Source: Incurvaria masculella
Lineage: Eukaryota; Arthropoda; Insecta; Lepidoptera; Incurvariidae
NCBI GenBank assembly: GCA_946894095.1
Contig: OX335653.1
Span: 14,823,001 to 14,887,000, forward strand
Direction: 5' to 3'
DNA length: 64,000 bases
Shown here: one piece after another, positions 40,646 to 51,245 of the stretch
Layout: each line of letters opens with the position of its first letter
Position numbering within the stretch: position 1 is the stretch's first letter
Notes under the pieces: model-generated
Seen by the model: the letters and a program-made list of their open reading frames with translations, nothing else
What the model was told of the DNA's origin: nothing
Databases searched by the model: none
Position numbers and translations under genes: made by a program

Positions 40646-43600
40646 ACCCGTTGAAGACTCCATAAGCATAAAAAAAGATCGTCGGTGTATAAAGTACCGG
40701 TGAAAATGTCTCAAAACATTTTTTTAAATTTTAAATGTTTGAAAATATATATACCGTCCATCTTTTTTGTCTATGGAGTCTCTGGCGTGCTATCTTTAAT
40801 GGTGAAAATCTCATTTAAATCTGACCATTAATTTCCGAGATATTCGCATGTGAATACTGTCGAAACAGTAAATTTTCCATACATTAAAAACTTAAAACAA
40901 TTTTTGAAAGGTATTTTCACCGATCTAAAAAAACATGAAAAATGTGGTCTATATCGAATATAGATAACGTTGGATCGGTGAAAATGCCTTTAACAATGTT
41001 TTAAATGTAAAGGTATTGAAAATTTGCTGTTTTGAGTGCATTCAAATGCGAATATCTCGTAAATTAGTCGTCAGATTTTAATGAAGTTTTCATCATTTTA
41101 AATAACACGTCAACGACTCCATGAGCATGAAAAACCGGCCATGTACGAGTCTGACTCGCACACGAAGGGTTCCGTACCGTCGTACAAGACATAACACAAA
41201 AAAGTTTTGTGTGTAATTTTGACTATTTTTTATTCCATATTTTTTTGCTTATGGAGTATTTGACGTGCTATCTCTAATGGGGAAAATCTCATTTAAATCT
41301 GTATATACGGTACATACATTTGCATCGGTATAAATGCCTCTTTCTTTAAAATTCCTTCAAAAAATTTTGAAAATTTTAAATGTGTTGTTTGTTTGCTCAA
41401 GACGTCTTCAACCTGTTATTTTGAATGGTGAAAACTTTATTTAAATCTGACCATTAATTTCTGAGATATTCGCATGTGAATACTGTCGAAACAGTACATT
41501 TTCAATACATTTAAAACTTAAAATAATTTTTAAAAGGCGTTTTCACCGGTCTAAAGAAAATGTGTTCTATTACGAAAATAGAAATCGTTGGATCGGTACA
41601 AATGGCTTTAACAATGTTTTAAATGTAAAGGTATTGAAAATTTACTGTTTTGAGCGCATTCGAAGGCGAATATCTCGTAAATTAGTCATCAGATTTTAAT
41701 ACAGTTTTGATCATTTAAAATAACACGTGAACGACTCCATGAGCATGAAAAACCGGCCATGTGCGAGTCTGACTCGCACACGAAGTGTTCCGTACCGTCG
41801 AACAAGACATAACACAAACAAGTTTTGCATGTAATCTTAACTTTTTTTAATTCCATATGTTTTTCTTATGGAGTCTTTGACGTGCTATCTCTAATGGTGA
41901 AAACGTCATTTAAATCTGTAAATACGGTACATACATTTGCATCGGTATAAATGCCTCTTTCTTTAAAATTCGTTTAAAAACCTTTGAAAATTTTAAATGT
42001 GTGAAAATATAAATACCGTTGATCTTTGTTTGCTCATGGAGTCTTCAACCTATTACTTTGAATGGTGAAAACTTTATTTAAATCTGACCATTAATTTCCG
42101 AGATATTCGCATGTGAATACTGTCGAAACAGTACATTTTCAATACATTTAAAACTTAAAAGATTTTTTAAAAGGCGTTTTCACCGGTTTAAAAAAAATAT
42201 GAAAAATGTGTTCTATTACGAAAATAGAAAACGTTGGATCGGTACAAATGGCTTTAACAATGTTGTAAATGTAAAGGTATTGAAAATTTACTGTTTTGAG
42301 CGCATTCGAATGCGAATATCTCGTAAATTAGTCGTCAGATTTTAATACAGTTTTGATCATTTAAAATAACACGAGACCGACTCCATGAGCATGAAAAACC
42401 GGCCATGTGCGAGTCTGACTCGCACACGAAGGGTTCCGTACCGTCGAACAAGACATAACACAAACAAGTTTTGCATGTAATCTTAACTATTTTTTAATTC
42501 CATATGTTTTTCTTATGGAGTCTTTGACGTGCTATCTCTAATGGTGAAAACGTCATTTAAATCTGTAAATACGGTACATACATTTGCATCGGTATAAATG
42601 CCTCTTTCTTTAAAATTCGTGTAAAAACCTTTGAAAATTTTAAATGTGTCAAAATACCGTTGATCTTTGTTTGCTCATGGAGTCGTCAACCTGTTATTTT
42701 GAATGGTGAAAACTTTATTTAAATCTGACCATAAATTTCTGAGATATTCGCATGTGAATAATGTCGAAACAGTACATTTTCAATACATTTAAAACTTAAA
42801 ACAATTTTTGAAAGGCGTTTTCACAGGTCTAAAAAAAACTTGAAAAATGTGTTCTATATCGAAAATAGAAAACGTTAGATTGGTACAAATGCCATTAACA
42901 ATGTTTTAAATGTTAAGGTATTGAAAATGTACTGTTTTGAGCTCATTCAAATGCGAATATATCATAAATTAGTCGTCAGATTTTAATGAAGTTTTCATCA
43001 TTTTAAATAACACTTCAACGACTCCATGAGCATGAAAAACCGGCCATGTGCGAGTCTGACTCGCACACGAAGGGTTCCGTACCGTCTTACAAGGCATAAC
43101 ACAAAAAAGTTTTGTACGTAATTTTGACAATTTTTTAATTCCATATTTTTTGCTTATGGAGTATTTGACGTGCTATCTCTAATGGGGAAAACCTTATTCA
43201 AATCTGTATATATGGTACATACATTTGCATCGGTATAAATGCCTCTTTCTTTAAAATTCGTTTAAAAACCTTTGAAAATTTTAAATGTGTGAAAATATAA
43301 ATACCGTTGATCTTTATTTGCTCATGGAGTCTTCAACCTATTACTTTGAATGGTGAAAACTTTATTAAAATCTGACTATTAATTTCCGAGATATTCGCAT
43401 GTGAATACTGTCGAAACAGTACATTTTCCATACATTTAAAACTTAAAACAATTTTAAAGAGGCTTGTTCACCGGTCTGATAAAAACATGAAAAATGTGTT
43501 CTATATCAAAAATAGATAACATTGGATCGGTGAAAATGCCTTTAACAATGTTTTAAATATAAAGGTATTGAAAATTTACTGTTTTGAGCGTATTAAAATG

Positions 43601-44580
43601 CGAATATCTCGTAAATTAGTCGTCAGATTTTAATGAAGTTTTCATCATTTAAAATAACACGTCAACGACTCCATGGGCATGAAAAACCGGCCATGTGCGA
43701 GTCTGACTCGCACACGAAGGGTTCCGTACCATCGTACAAGATATAACACAAAAAAGTTTTGTATGTAATTTTCATAATTTTTGGTTCCATATTTTTTGCT
43801 AATGGAGTCTTTGCCGAGCTATCTCTAATGGTGAAAACCTCATTTAAATCTGTGTATACGGTATAAACATTTGTATCGGTATAAATGGCTCTTTCTTTAA
43901 AATTCCTTTAAAAAAATTTGAAAATTTTAAATGTGTGAAAATATGAATACCGTTCATCTTTGTTTGCTAATGGAGTCTTCAACCTGTTATTTTAAATGAT
44001 GAAAACTTAATTAAAATCTGACGACTCATTTACGAGATATTCGCATTTTAATACACTCAAAACAGTAAATTTTCCATACTTTTAAATTTAAAACATTGTT
44101 TAAGGCATTTTCACCTATTGAACGTTGCCTATTTTCGATATTGAACATATTTATCATGTTTTTTTTAATCGGTAAAAATTCCTTTTAATTATATTTTTGA
44201 AATTTTACTGTACAATTTTGACAGTATTGACATGCGAATATATCGGAAATTAATGGTCAGATTGAAATGAGGTTTTCACCATTAAAGATAGCAAGTCAAA
44301 GACTCCATAAGCGAAAAAAGATGGACGGTATTTTTATTTCCATACATTTAAAATTTAAAACATTGTTAAGACGCATTTTCACCGATACTTTATACACCGA
44401 CGATCTTTTTTCATGCTAATGGAGTGAATATACTGATAAGTTGAATACATTATCAATTTTCTCTAGCCACATAAAAGTCAATATGAAGGAAACATAAAAT
44501 GCACTTATTTTTTTTAATTCAAAGAAAAATCCGGTGGGTATAACATTTTATTTACTTTTTTAATCATATAACAACATATT

Positions 44581-44891
44581 AAAAACCGGCCAAGTGCGAG
44601 TCGGACTCGCACACGAAGGGTTCCGTACCATCGTAGAAAAAAAAAACAAAAAAATCACGTTTTTTGTATGGGAGCCCCCTTTAATTTTAATTATTTTTTA
44701 ATGTTACCTATTTGTTGTTATAGCGGCAAAATAAATACACACTCTGTGAACATTTCAAATGTCTACCTGTTACGGTTACTGAGATACAGCCCTGTGACAG
44801 ACGGACAGACGGACGGACGGACGGACGGACGGACAGCGGAGGCTTAGTAATAGGGTTCCGTTTTCACCCTTTGGGTACGGAACCCTAAAAA
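44581..44891 (+). repeat. family A copy, complete (best reference)
   Basis: It begins ACCGGCCAAGTGCGAGTCGG and carries AGGGTTCCGTACCATCG, a GGAGCCCCC word, GTTGTTATAGCGGCAAAATA, a (GACG)n run of about nine units and TTTGGGTACGGAACCCTAAA. It is close to what I take as the family consensus. Confidence 0.85.
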
Positions 44892-45038
44892 GTAATAAAT
44901 AAATAAAATACATACATACTCTGTGAAAATTTCACCTTCCTACTGATTACGGTTCATAAGATAGAGCCCTGTGACAGACGGACGGATGGACGGACGGAGA
45001 GCGGAGTTGGCATCCTTTGGGTACGGAACCCTAAAAAA
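44892..45038 (+). repeat. family A partial copy in tandem
   Basis: It repeats only the second half of family A, from ATAAAATACATACATACTCT through GACGGACGGATGGACGG to GGGTACGGAACCCTAAAAAA, right behind the complete copy. Confidence 0.75.
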
Positions 45039-45486
45039 GTAGTATTCAAAGTGGGCGGTCTAACTTGACGACCCGGATTATGTCCGTCCTATGTATTATT
45101 TTGCATGGTTAGTCCAGTGATAATCCGTATAAAATGATTACAGTTCACCCTGAATACAACTGCTAGAATCTACGAGTCGAGCCGGTTATAAAGATGTGTC
45201 ACTTGCCATAGAAAACATACACGAGTTATGCACGTACATGACCAATTTATTTACCAAAATCATCCGAAATGCTCGCCAGCTCCCAACTACGCGCTCGCTT
45301 TAGGTACATTCGATTATGCACCACCAAAGTAATTATTAGTATTATCTTTGCTACCACACTCCAAAGCCCCGCGCCTCGAGCGTTTCGTTGCCTCGAGCAA
45401 AGGTCGGCGCACACGCACACTTACGCAATCACACTTATTGAAACACGTGCCTCAGCCGCCGCTGCCGTCCCGCTTCGGCCTGCCTC

Positions 45487-46054
45487 AGCCTACCACCCGC
45501 GCTCATCTAGCCGTTTTAGCGCGAAATTCAAAGTTGCGTTAAACGCTGCAAAACTGACGGTCGTGTAACTTTTTTGTTGGATTCTGTTAAAAGTATCTTC
45601 GATTATATCTTTTATTGTCATTATATTTCAAAAAGTGCGCGGGCCAATTATGCTGTTCACTTTATTTGGGCATTTGCAAAATATATGTGTTGCCAGTAAC
45701 AATTTTGTTGGATTCTTTGAAATTATCGATCTGATTAGAATTAAAAAACAATGTGTGACGACAGATTGGGCTGGCCAATTTTGCCGATTTTATGAGAGCG
45801 AAAACTGTGTATTTTTTAAAAAAAACTCGCTTTTGTGTAAAAAAATTGTTGGATTCCTGAACACATATATACCTTTTAACCCATTTTATTAGGCATTGAA
45901 AAGAAATTTGGCGGGCCATTTTTGCAGCAAATGATACCGCATATTTTGTGTTTTTGGCCAAAATACCTAAGTTCCGGGAAAAAAAAATGTTAGATTCTGA
46001 GTCATTCATTTTTAAAACCTGTATTTGTACACATTCTGAAGATTTCATGGACGG
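45487..46054 (-). repeat. right inverted arm of the 8.3-kb structure
   Basis: It is the inverse copy of 37711-38280. TTGTTGGATTC-type words at about 45575, 45706, 45848 and 45990 (last one changed to ATGTTAGATTC) give spacings near 131-143 bp, and GGCGGGCC-type words recur with the same phase. The 128-codon minus frame (46048-45662) mirrors the frame in the other arm but matches no known protein. Confidence 0.75.
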
Positions 46055-46261
46055 GCGAATTCATGCATGTCTCAAATGCCCCATTCAACGGAGTAATATT
46101 GAACTAGACGAATAATGTACACCAATCTCGTTGGTGGTTCGACCAAACTGTTTTTTTTTTGTGGTACTTGCATATATATATTCAAGCTTAGTTATTTTTT
46201 ATTGACCTACAGATACGTTGGACTCCCTCCGGGATGATCCCTTACTGGGATGGTCCTGACG

Positions 46262-46690
46262 GTGTTTCTCACAGAGACGATCTAATATAACTGCTGTCTC
46301 TATCACTGGGACGATCTAATATAACATGTTCCAGCGATGTCTCTCACAGGGACGACCTAATATAACATAGACGGGCGGTGTCTCTCACAGGGACGATCCA
46401 ATATAACATAGACTGGCTGTGTCTCTCGCAGAGACGATCCAAAATATTACAAACTGGCGGTGTCTCTCACAGAGACGATCGAATATAACATAAAATAGTT
46501 GTGCCGTCTCTGGTACGATCCAATATAAAATAAACTGGCGGTGTCTCTCATAGAGACGATCCAATATAACATAGACTAGCGGTGTCTCTCACAGGGATGA
46601 TTTAATCTAACATAGACTAACGGTGTCTCTCACAGGGAAGATCCAAAATAACAACAACATGAATTGACAGTTTCTCTAACGGGAACAACC
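46262..46690 (+). repeat. ~41-bp minisatellite, about 10 units
   Basis: Units follow the pattern GGCGGTGTCTCTCACAGGGA, CGATCCAATATAACATAGAC. Units vary by a few bases and small indels, and the last two decay. No spacer diversity is present, so it is not a CRISPR array. Confidence 0.85.
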
Positions 46691-46754
46691 TGTTCGTTTC
46701 GATATTTTTTCGCGTTTCTTGGTCTCTTTTCAATGTCATTATACATTATATATA

Positions 46755-46882
46755 ATATAAGCCTAACACACAACATGGGAAATAGCTATCGCACAATTAC
46801 ATTAAACTTGATGAGCATATGGACGATTGGCATTGCCTCTTCGACCATCTTTATTCAATGCAACTGGTACCAACCCGAGCCA
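46755..46882 (-). repeat. SINE family B fragment
   Basis: CCTAACACACAACATGGGAA, CATTGCCTCTTCGACCATC and GGTACCAACCCGAGCC match the family in order, with internal losses. Confidence 0.55.
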
Positions 46883-48162
46883 AATTACGGAAGTAGGTTC
46901 CCAACAGCTTACCAAACTACAAACGAGAAAATACTACGGATAAACAGTGTTTAGCTTAATTATGTGGCTAGACTTTACGTCCGTCACGCTGTAAAGTATG
47001 TAAATACCTTGTTAAGTATGCGTACCGCACGGCACTCTCTGCTTAACCTTTCGAGGGGACGGCGTGATGTATGTGCATGTTATCTTACAATCAGGTCACA
47101 ATCGTATTGTCTGCGAAAATGTCTTACCGTCGCTGGTGTGAAAGGGCACTTATAACAGCATAACGCTGCTGTACAGAAGATCCATCACGCCGGTGGAGTG
47201 AAGTCATGTTTACGCTCGCTGCGTCGCTGCCTGCACTCTTCGCGTAACGATGTTTGCGGTGCTCCCCGACCATGGAACCACGAATCAAGTAGACATGACT
47301 AGAACTGGAAATGCATGTATGATTACGATATGTAACCACATTCGTTGCAGGTTCTCTGCAAATATGTTTTCGCAGGGTTCGCTAATTCCACATCCACCGG
47401 TTTCCCTTAAATATTAGTTGCCATGCCAGGAAACTTCCGTTTTGAGCACAGCTGTATTAAACTGAATATAAAACAGGGACCTTATTTTAAATGCAAGGCG
47501 AGCGTCAAATATCGAATCATCGACGTAACATTTGGAAGGGCAATTAAATAGGCAAATTTCACAAACCTGTAAGTATGGATTTTCATTAAATTATTGGAGC
47601 AAAATGTGTGCAATGCAAAAGTAAAACATTAGACTGAATTCTCAAATATATTCATTAAGACAATTACACAAGAATATTCAAATACATCGACACAATATCG
47701 ATGTGTGAATGGGTATTGACCACTGAAGAGAAAGAAGGACAAGGCATGTGGTCGATATCGCGTCTCCGCCATATGGTAAAAAAAAATATTGTATATGGGA
47801 ATCTAGAGGCGCATTCTATGCCACTCGGTCCAAATACCGCTAAATGTGCTCTAAAATAGCGTTCGTCAATCAGTTCCTACACACACAAACCCTCCAATAC
47901 GTCTGCGACTATGTTTGCATGTTTATCTACGTTTATGTTGGATTGGTCGTTTTTGAAAATTGGAGACAGCGTGTCCCATAGTAGGCGCGCTCAATGCCAT
48001 ATTTCTTTACTTATTATCTATGGTTTTAACATTTATAAAGTGGACCCACTGCATTTCTTCCAGGGAATGTTGTAAGATACTACTAAGTGAACCAGCGTGT
48101 GGTATACCGCAAGGTCGACAAGATACGTTACCACACTCGGTGATGAGTCGCGCCGCTAAGCA
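46883..48162. other. unannotated DNA with one SINE scrap
   Basis: Positions 47408-47475 (TTGCCATGCCAGGAAACTTC) are a family B fragment in minus orientation. A GC-richer part at 46970-47290 shows no gene. The rest is AT-rich. Confidence 0.35.
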
Positions 48163-48389
48163 GCAGGTCTTTCCCTGGCAATCAGTAATCAGGAATCAGG
48201 AATCCTGAGTCTAGAAAACCACTTTTATAGCGATTTTCAAAGCGGGTTTTTCTAGGGAAAACCTTGATTGAATAAAAAAACTATGCTCCGGAATATTTTC
48301 GTCAAGAAAATTTGCAAACCGCTACAAAAGCGATTTTCTACACTCAGGATTCCTGATTCCAGATTACTGAATGCCAGGAATAGACCTGC
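48163..48389. mobile_element. palindromic MITE, family E copy 3
   Basis: Begins GCAGGTCTTTCCCTGGCA and ends TGCCAGGAATAGACCTGC. The arms include CCTGAGTCTAGAAAACC on one side and its approximate complement on the other, and the core has ATGCTCCGGAATATTTTCGT. It has the most regular ends of the three copies. Confidence 0.75.
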
Positions 48390-48584
48390 AGTTCGTTGTG
48401 GTCCCGGAATTCCGAGAGTTAGCATCAATGGGTTTCGGGGCGAGGAAGGGTGCTTACCCCTAAAGCTAAATTGGCTCTACCACGCATAATGCTATTTAGA
48501 GCTGCATGACGCCATCCCTCCATCTCCTCCAGGGGGTAAACTCCATAGTCGAAATTCCATAATTTCGATATTTTTCCCTCAATG

Positions 48585-48676
48585 TAAGCACTTGGCGGAC
48601 CGGTATGGTTCTCGCAGCCCCCGTGAAGGGTCGAAAGCCCATGGACATAGTCGAGTGAGAGCCTGGTGTATGCCAT
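48585..48676 (-). repeat. family C fragment
   Basis: AAGCACTTGGCGGACCGGTA, TGGTTCTCGCAGCCCCCGTG and AGCCCATGGACATAGTCGAG are the complement of the family C core, with more divergence than the copies at 17961 and 30020. Confidence 0.6.
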
Positions 48677-49911
48677 AATACGCGCTTAATAGAAAAAAAT
48701 TCAAAATGTAAATTGTATTAATTGAAACCCTGTCTAAACTATATTCATTTACATTCGTTTGTAATGAACTCATAAAAGCAGCTCCAATACTGTTTACGAG
48801 CATGAATTTCTATATGTAATCTAACATGTTCATTCATGAACGATATTAAGATCTTAAATAAATAGTGGATAGTTGAACCGATAGCTGTCATGCTTCCGCG
48901 GCCGATACAGTGATGTAATAAGTGAGACCCGTGTTCGCCTCGTGTGATTGAGATGTCTACGTTGGTGGCCACTGTTACGAGGCACTAAGCCTTGTTTCCC
49001 CTTATTGATTTAAACCACGGTGAAGAGAGTTTATTTCACATTTCTTCAAACAATAAGCAGCAAGAAGTATCATACATACAAGTCGTAATAACAACTTGAG
49101 TTCTTATAGAGTGTTAGGTATCGTCAATATTATCCAAAAAAAAAGGTAATTTCGGTCCAGAAGATTTAAGTAATGAATTCTTAAAAATAGACAAAAAGTT
49201 AACGTTAAGGATACCAAGTATCAAAAAGAAAATCATTAATAGTAATCTAATTTTAACTCTAATTTCAGCCTCTTGCTATGGAATAGATTTTGATGATTCA
49301 AGTGTTCCGATGTGTCCGAAAGGCTTAATAATATAATGTAATGTCGATAGCTCCTACAAGCAAAATACCCTTTAGATGTCCGGTCCGATTCACACACTCT
49401 GATGATTTAATTTACGGTTTGTTGTATTTATATTTTTTTATTTTACTTAATATAATAAAGTGGTTCTAGAACAATATTCATCACGATTGATTGAGTTTTC
49501 CAAGAGACTTGTTTGTTATCTGTACAGTCGATTACTCGTGTGCAAATTTACCTAACTAACTCGACATGGTCAACAAAGGCGAACGGGCTAGCACGACCTG
49601 CAAATTACCTGTTCACGTTTAGATCTTGTATGTATACTTACTACCGTAGTCACTATGGTATGATGATGGATGCAGGTAGTGGAATACGTTGGCAAGTCGC
49701 CCGATACCCATTTTTCATTTCCAGTTCAAAATCACCACTATTCATTTTATGTGTCACCGCAATAAAATTGCAGGTTTAGGTTAATCGTTTTTAGTAGATA
49801 AATGAATCCATGTAAGAAGTGCCTAAAAGTATATATAGTATGAAGTATGTTGTGATAGAGTATATTTGTGAATTCTATTGTAAAAGTACTGCTGATTAGC
49901 CTAATCGCCAC
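48677..49911. other. unannotated DNA
   Basis: No gene or repeat match seen. Small frames show no domain. Confidence 0.3.
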
Positions 49912-50033
49912 ATATTAAGGGCCTTTCTTAGAAGCTTGCAATAAATACCAATACAAGACAATCATCACTTTAGTAATAAAGGCTCTTTAAGTGTCGATTA
50001 AAATAAATCAGCACTTGGTGAAAACCAGGCTAT
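49912..50033 (+). repeat. family K repeat, copy 1
   Basis: AAGGGCCTTTCTTAGAAGCT, ATCACTTTAGTAATAAAGGC and AAATAAATCAGCACTTGGTG match, in inverse orientation, the copy at 53008-53147. Function and class unknown. Confidence 0.6.
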
Positions 50034-50122
50034 GTGTAGGGCCGTTATGGTTATTTTATAGCTAAGATTAATTGCAGGCACTTATTATGTTTAAGGATAA
50101 AAACTTGTTCAGCTATCATATC

Positions 50123-50222
50123 GCATGGGATGAAATATGGCCGAAGGAGTAATAAAAAATAGTCAGTGTTTTCCATCAAATTTATTATAGCCCCGCTAAA
50201 ATAAAGAGAGTGACTTGGTACG
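50123..50222 (+). repeat. SINE family B fragment
   Basis: GCATGGGATGAAATATGGCC, GTGTTTTCCATCAAATTTAT and AGTGACTTGGTACGGGAC follow the family order with many substitutions. Confidence 0.5.
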
Positions 50223-50449
50223 GGACAAATTGATTAATTTAGTTCAGGAGTATGTTTTAAGTTACCAATAAATACGTTTAGTAGCAATACATACACAAAA
50301 TATATTTCAGACTTTAACCAAATCGGATTTTGGTTTTGACAATAAAATATAAATAGTGAAAGTATCGAGCTCATTACTTTTCCTTTTTATAATATCTCCT
50401 TGCAAGTAAAATCTAATTTTATCTTAAATTTTAAAACTGTACAAATCCA

Positions 50450-51245
50450 TTTTTATTGAAATTTTGGATTTAGACAAAGGCATCTTATGTTGCAAAAACA
50501 TACACTCTAATTTATTGAATTGTTTTCCGGCAAAAACTCCTTTAACTATGTTGTGATATCATATTGTTTACAAGAGTGAATTAATATTTTTTTTATTTCG
50601 GATTTGGGTAAAAGCAACTTATGTGGCAAAAAAACACACTCTATTTTATTGAATTGTTTTCGAGCATAAACTTCTTTAACTATGTTTAGATTTCATATTA
50701 TTTACATGAGTAAATAATTTATTTATTATTTATTTTTGGACAAAAGCAACTTATGTTGAAAAAAAAACACACTCTAATTTATTTTGAATTGTTTTCCGGC
50801 AAAAACTTCTTTAACTATGTTTAGATTTCATATTATTTACATGAGTGAATAATTTATTTATTATTTATTTTTGGACAAAAGCAACTTACGTTGCAAAAAA
50901 AACACACTCTAATTTATTGAATTGTTTTCCGGCGAAAAACTTCTTTAACTATGTTTAGATTTCATATTATTTACATGAGTGAATAATTTATTTTTGGACA
51001 AAAGCAACTTAGTTTGCAAAAAAAACCCACTTTAATTTATTGAATTGTTTTCCGGTAAAAACTCATTTAACTATCTTGGGATTTCATATTGTTTACAAGA
51101 GTGAATATTTATTTATTTTTTTATTTGGGCAAAAGCAACTTATGTTGCAAAAAAGACACACTCTAATTTATTAAAATATTTTACGGCAAAAACTCATTTA
51201 TTCATGTTGAGATTTTATATTGTTTTAAGAGTGAATATATATATT
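50450..51245 (+). repeat. ~131-bp AT-rich tandem repeat, six units
   Basis: GCAACTTATGTTGCAAAAAA-type words start near 50481, 50615, 50747, 50882, 51005 and 51136, spacings 123-135 bp. Each unit also has CACACTCTAATTTATTGAAT, GTTTTCCGGCAAAAACT and TTTACATGAGTGAATAATTT. Units have diverged in the loop-out of ATTTATT words. No coding capacity. Confidence 0.85.

Larger units (their letters stand above)
38870..44430. repeat. satellite D: tandem ~640-bp units with internal inverted repeats
   Basis: The word CCGGCCATGT(A/G)CGAGTC marks units at 41135, 41753, 42399, 43040 and 43687, spacings of 618, 646, 641 and 647 bp. Each unit also has GAGATATTCGCATGTGAATA and, further on, its approximate complement TGCGAATATCTCGTAAATTA, so each unit can fold on itself. 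Each starts with the first 50 bases of family A. The array ends at 40663-40960 and 44100-44430 are inverted copies of each other. A LINE (38996-40645) interrupts the left part. No coding capacity. Confidence 0.8.

Noticed and set aside
37684..46048. Two near-identical frames (88 and 128 codons) in the inverted arms, possible conserved small protein
   Set aside because: The similarity is at the DNA level over the whole arm, including non-coding parts. The frame ends at a homopolymer difference between copies, and the peptide resembles no known family.
46262..46690. CRISPR-like array
   Set aside because: Repeat units are contiguous with no unique spacers, and the context is animal nuclear DNA. 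It is a minisatellite.
49513..49779. 88-codon plus-strand frame
   Set aside because: No recognisable domain, no repeat or splice context; the length is within chance expectation for this much DNA.
50450..51245. CRISPR-like array of regular repeats
   Set aside because: The whole 131-bp unit is repeated, with no unique spacers between constant repeats.
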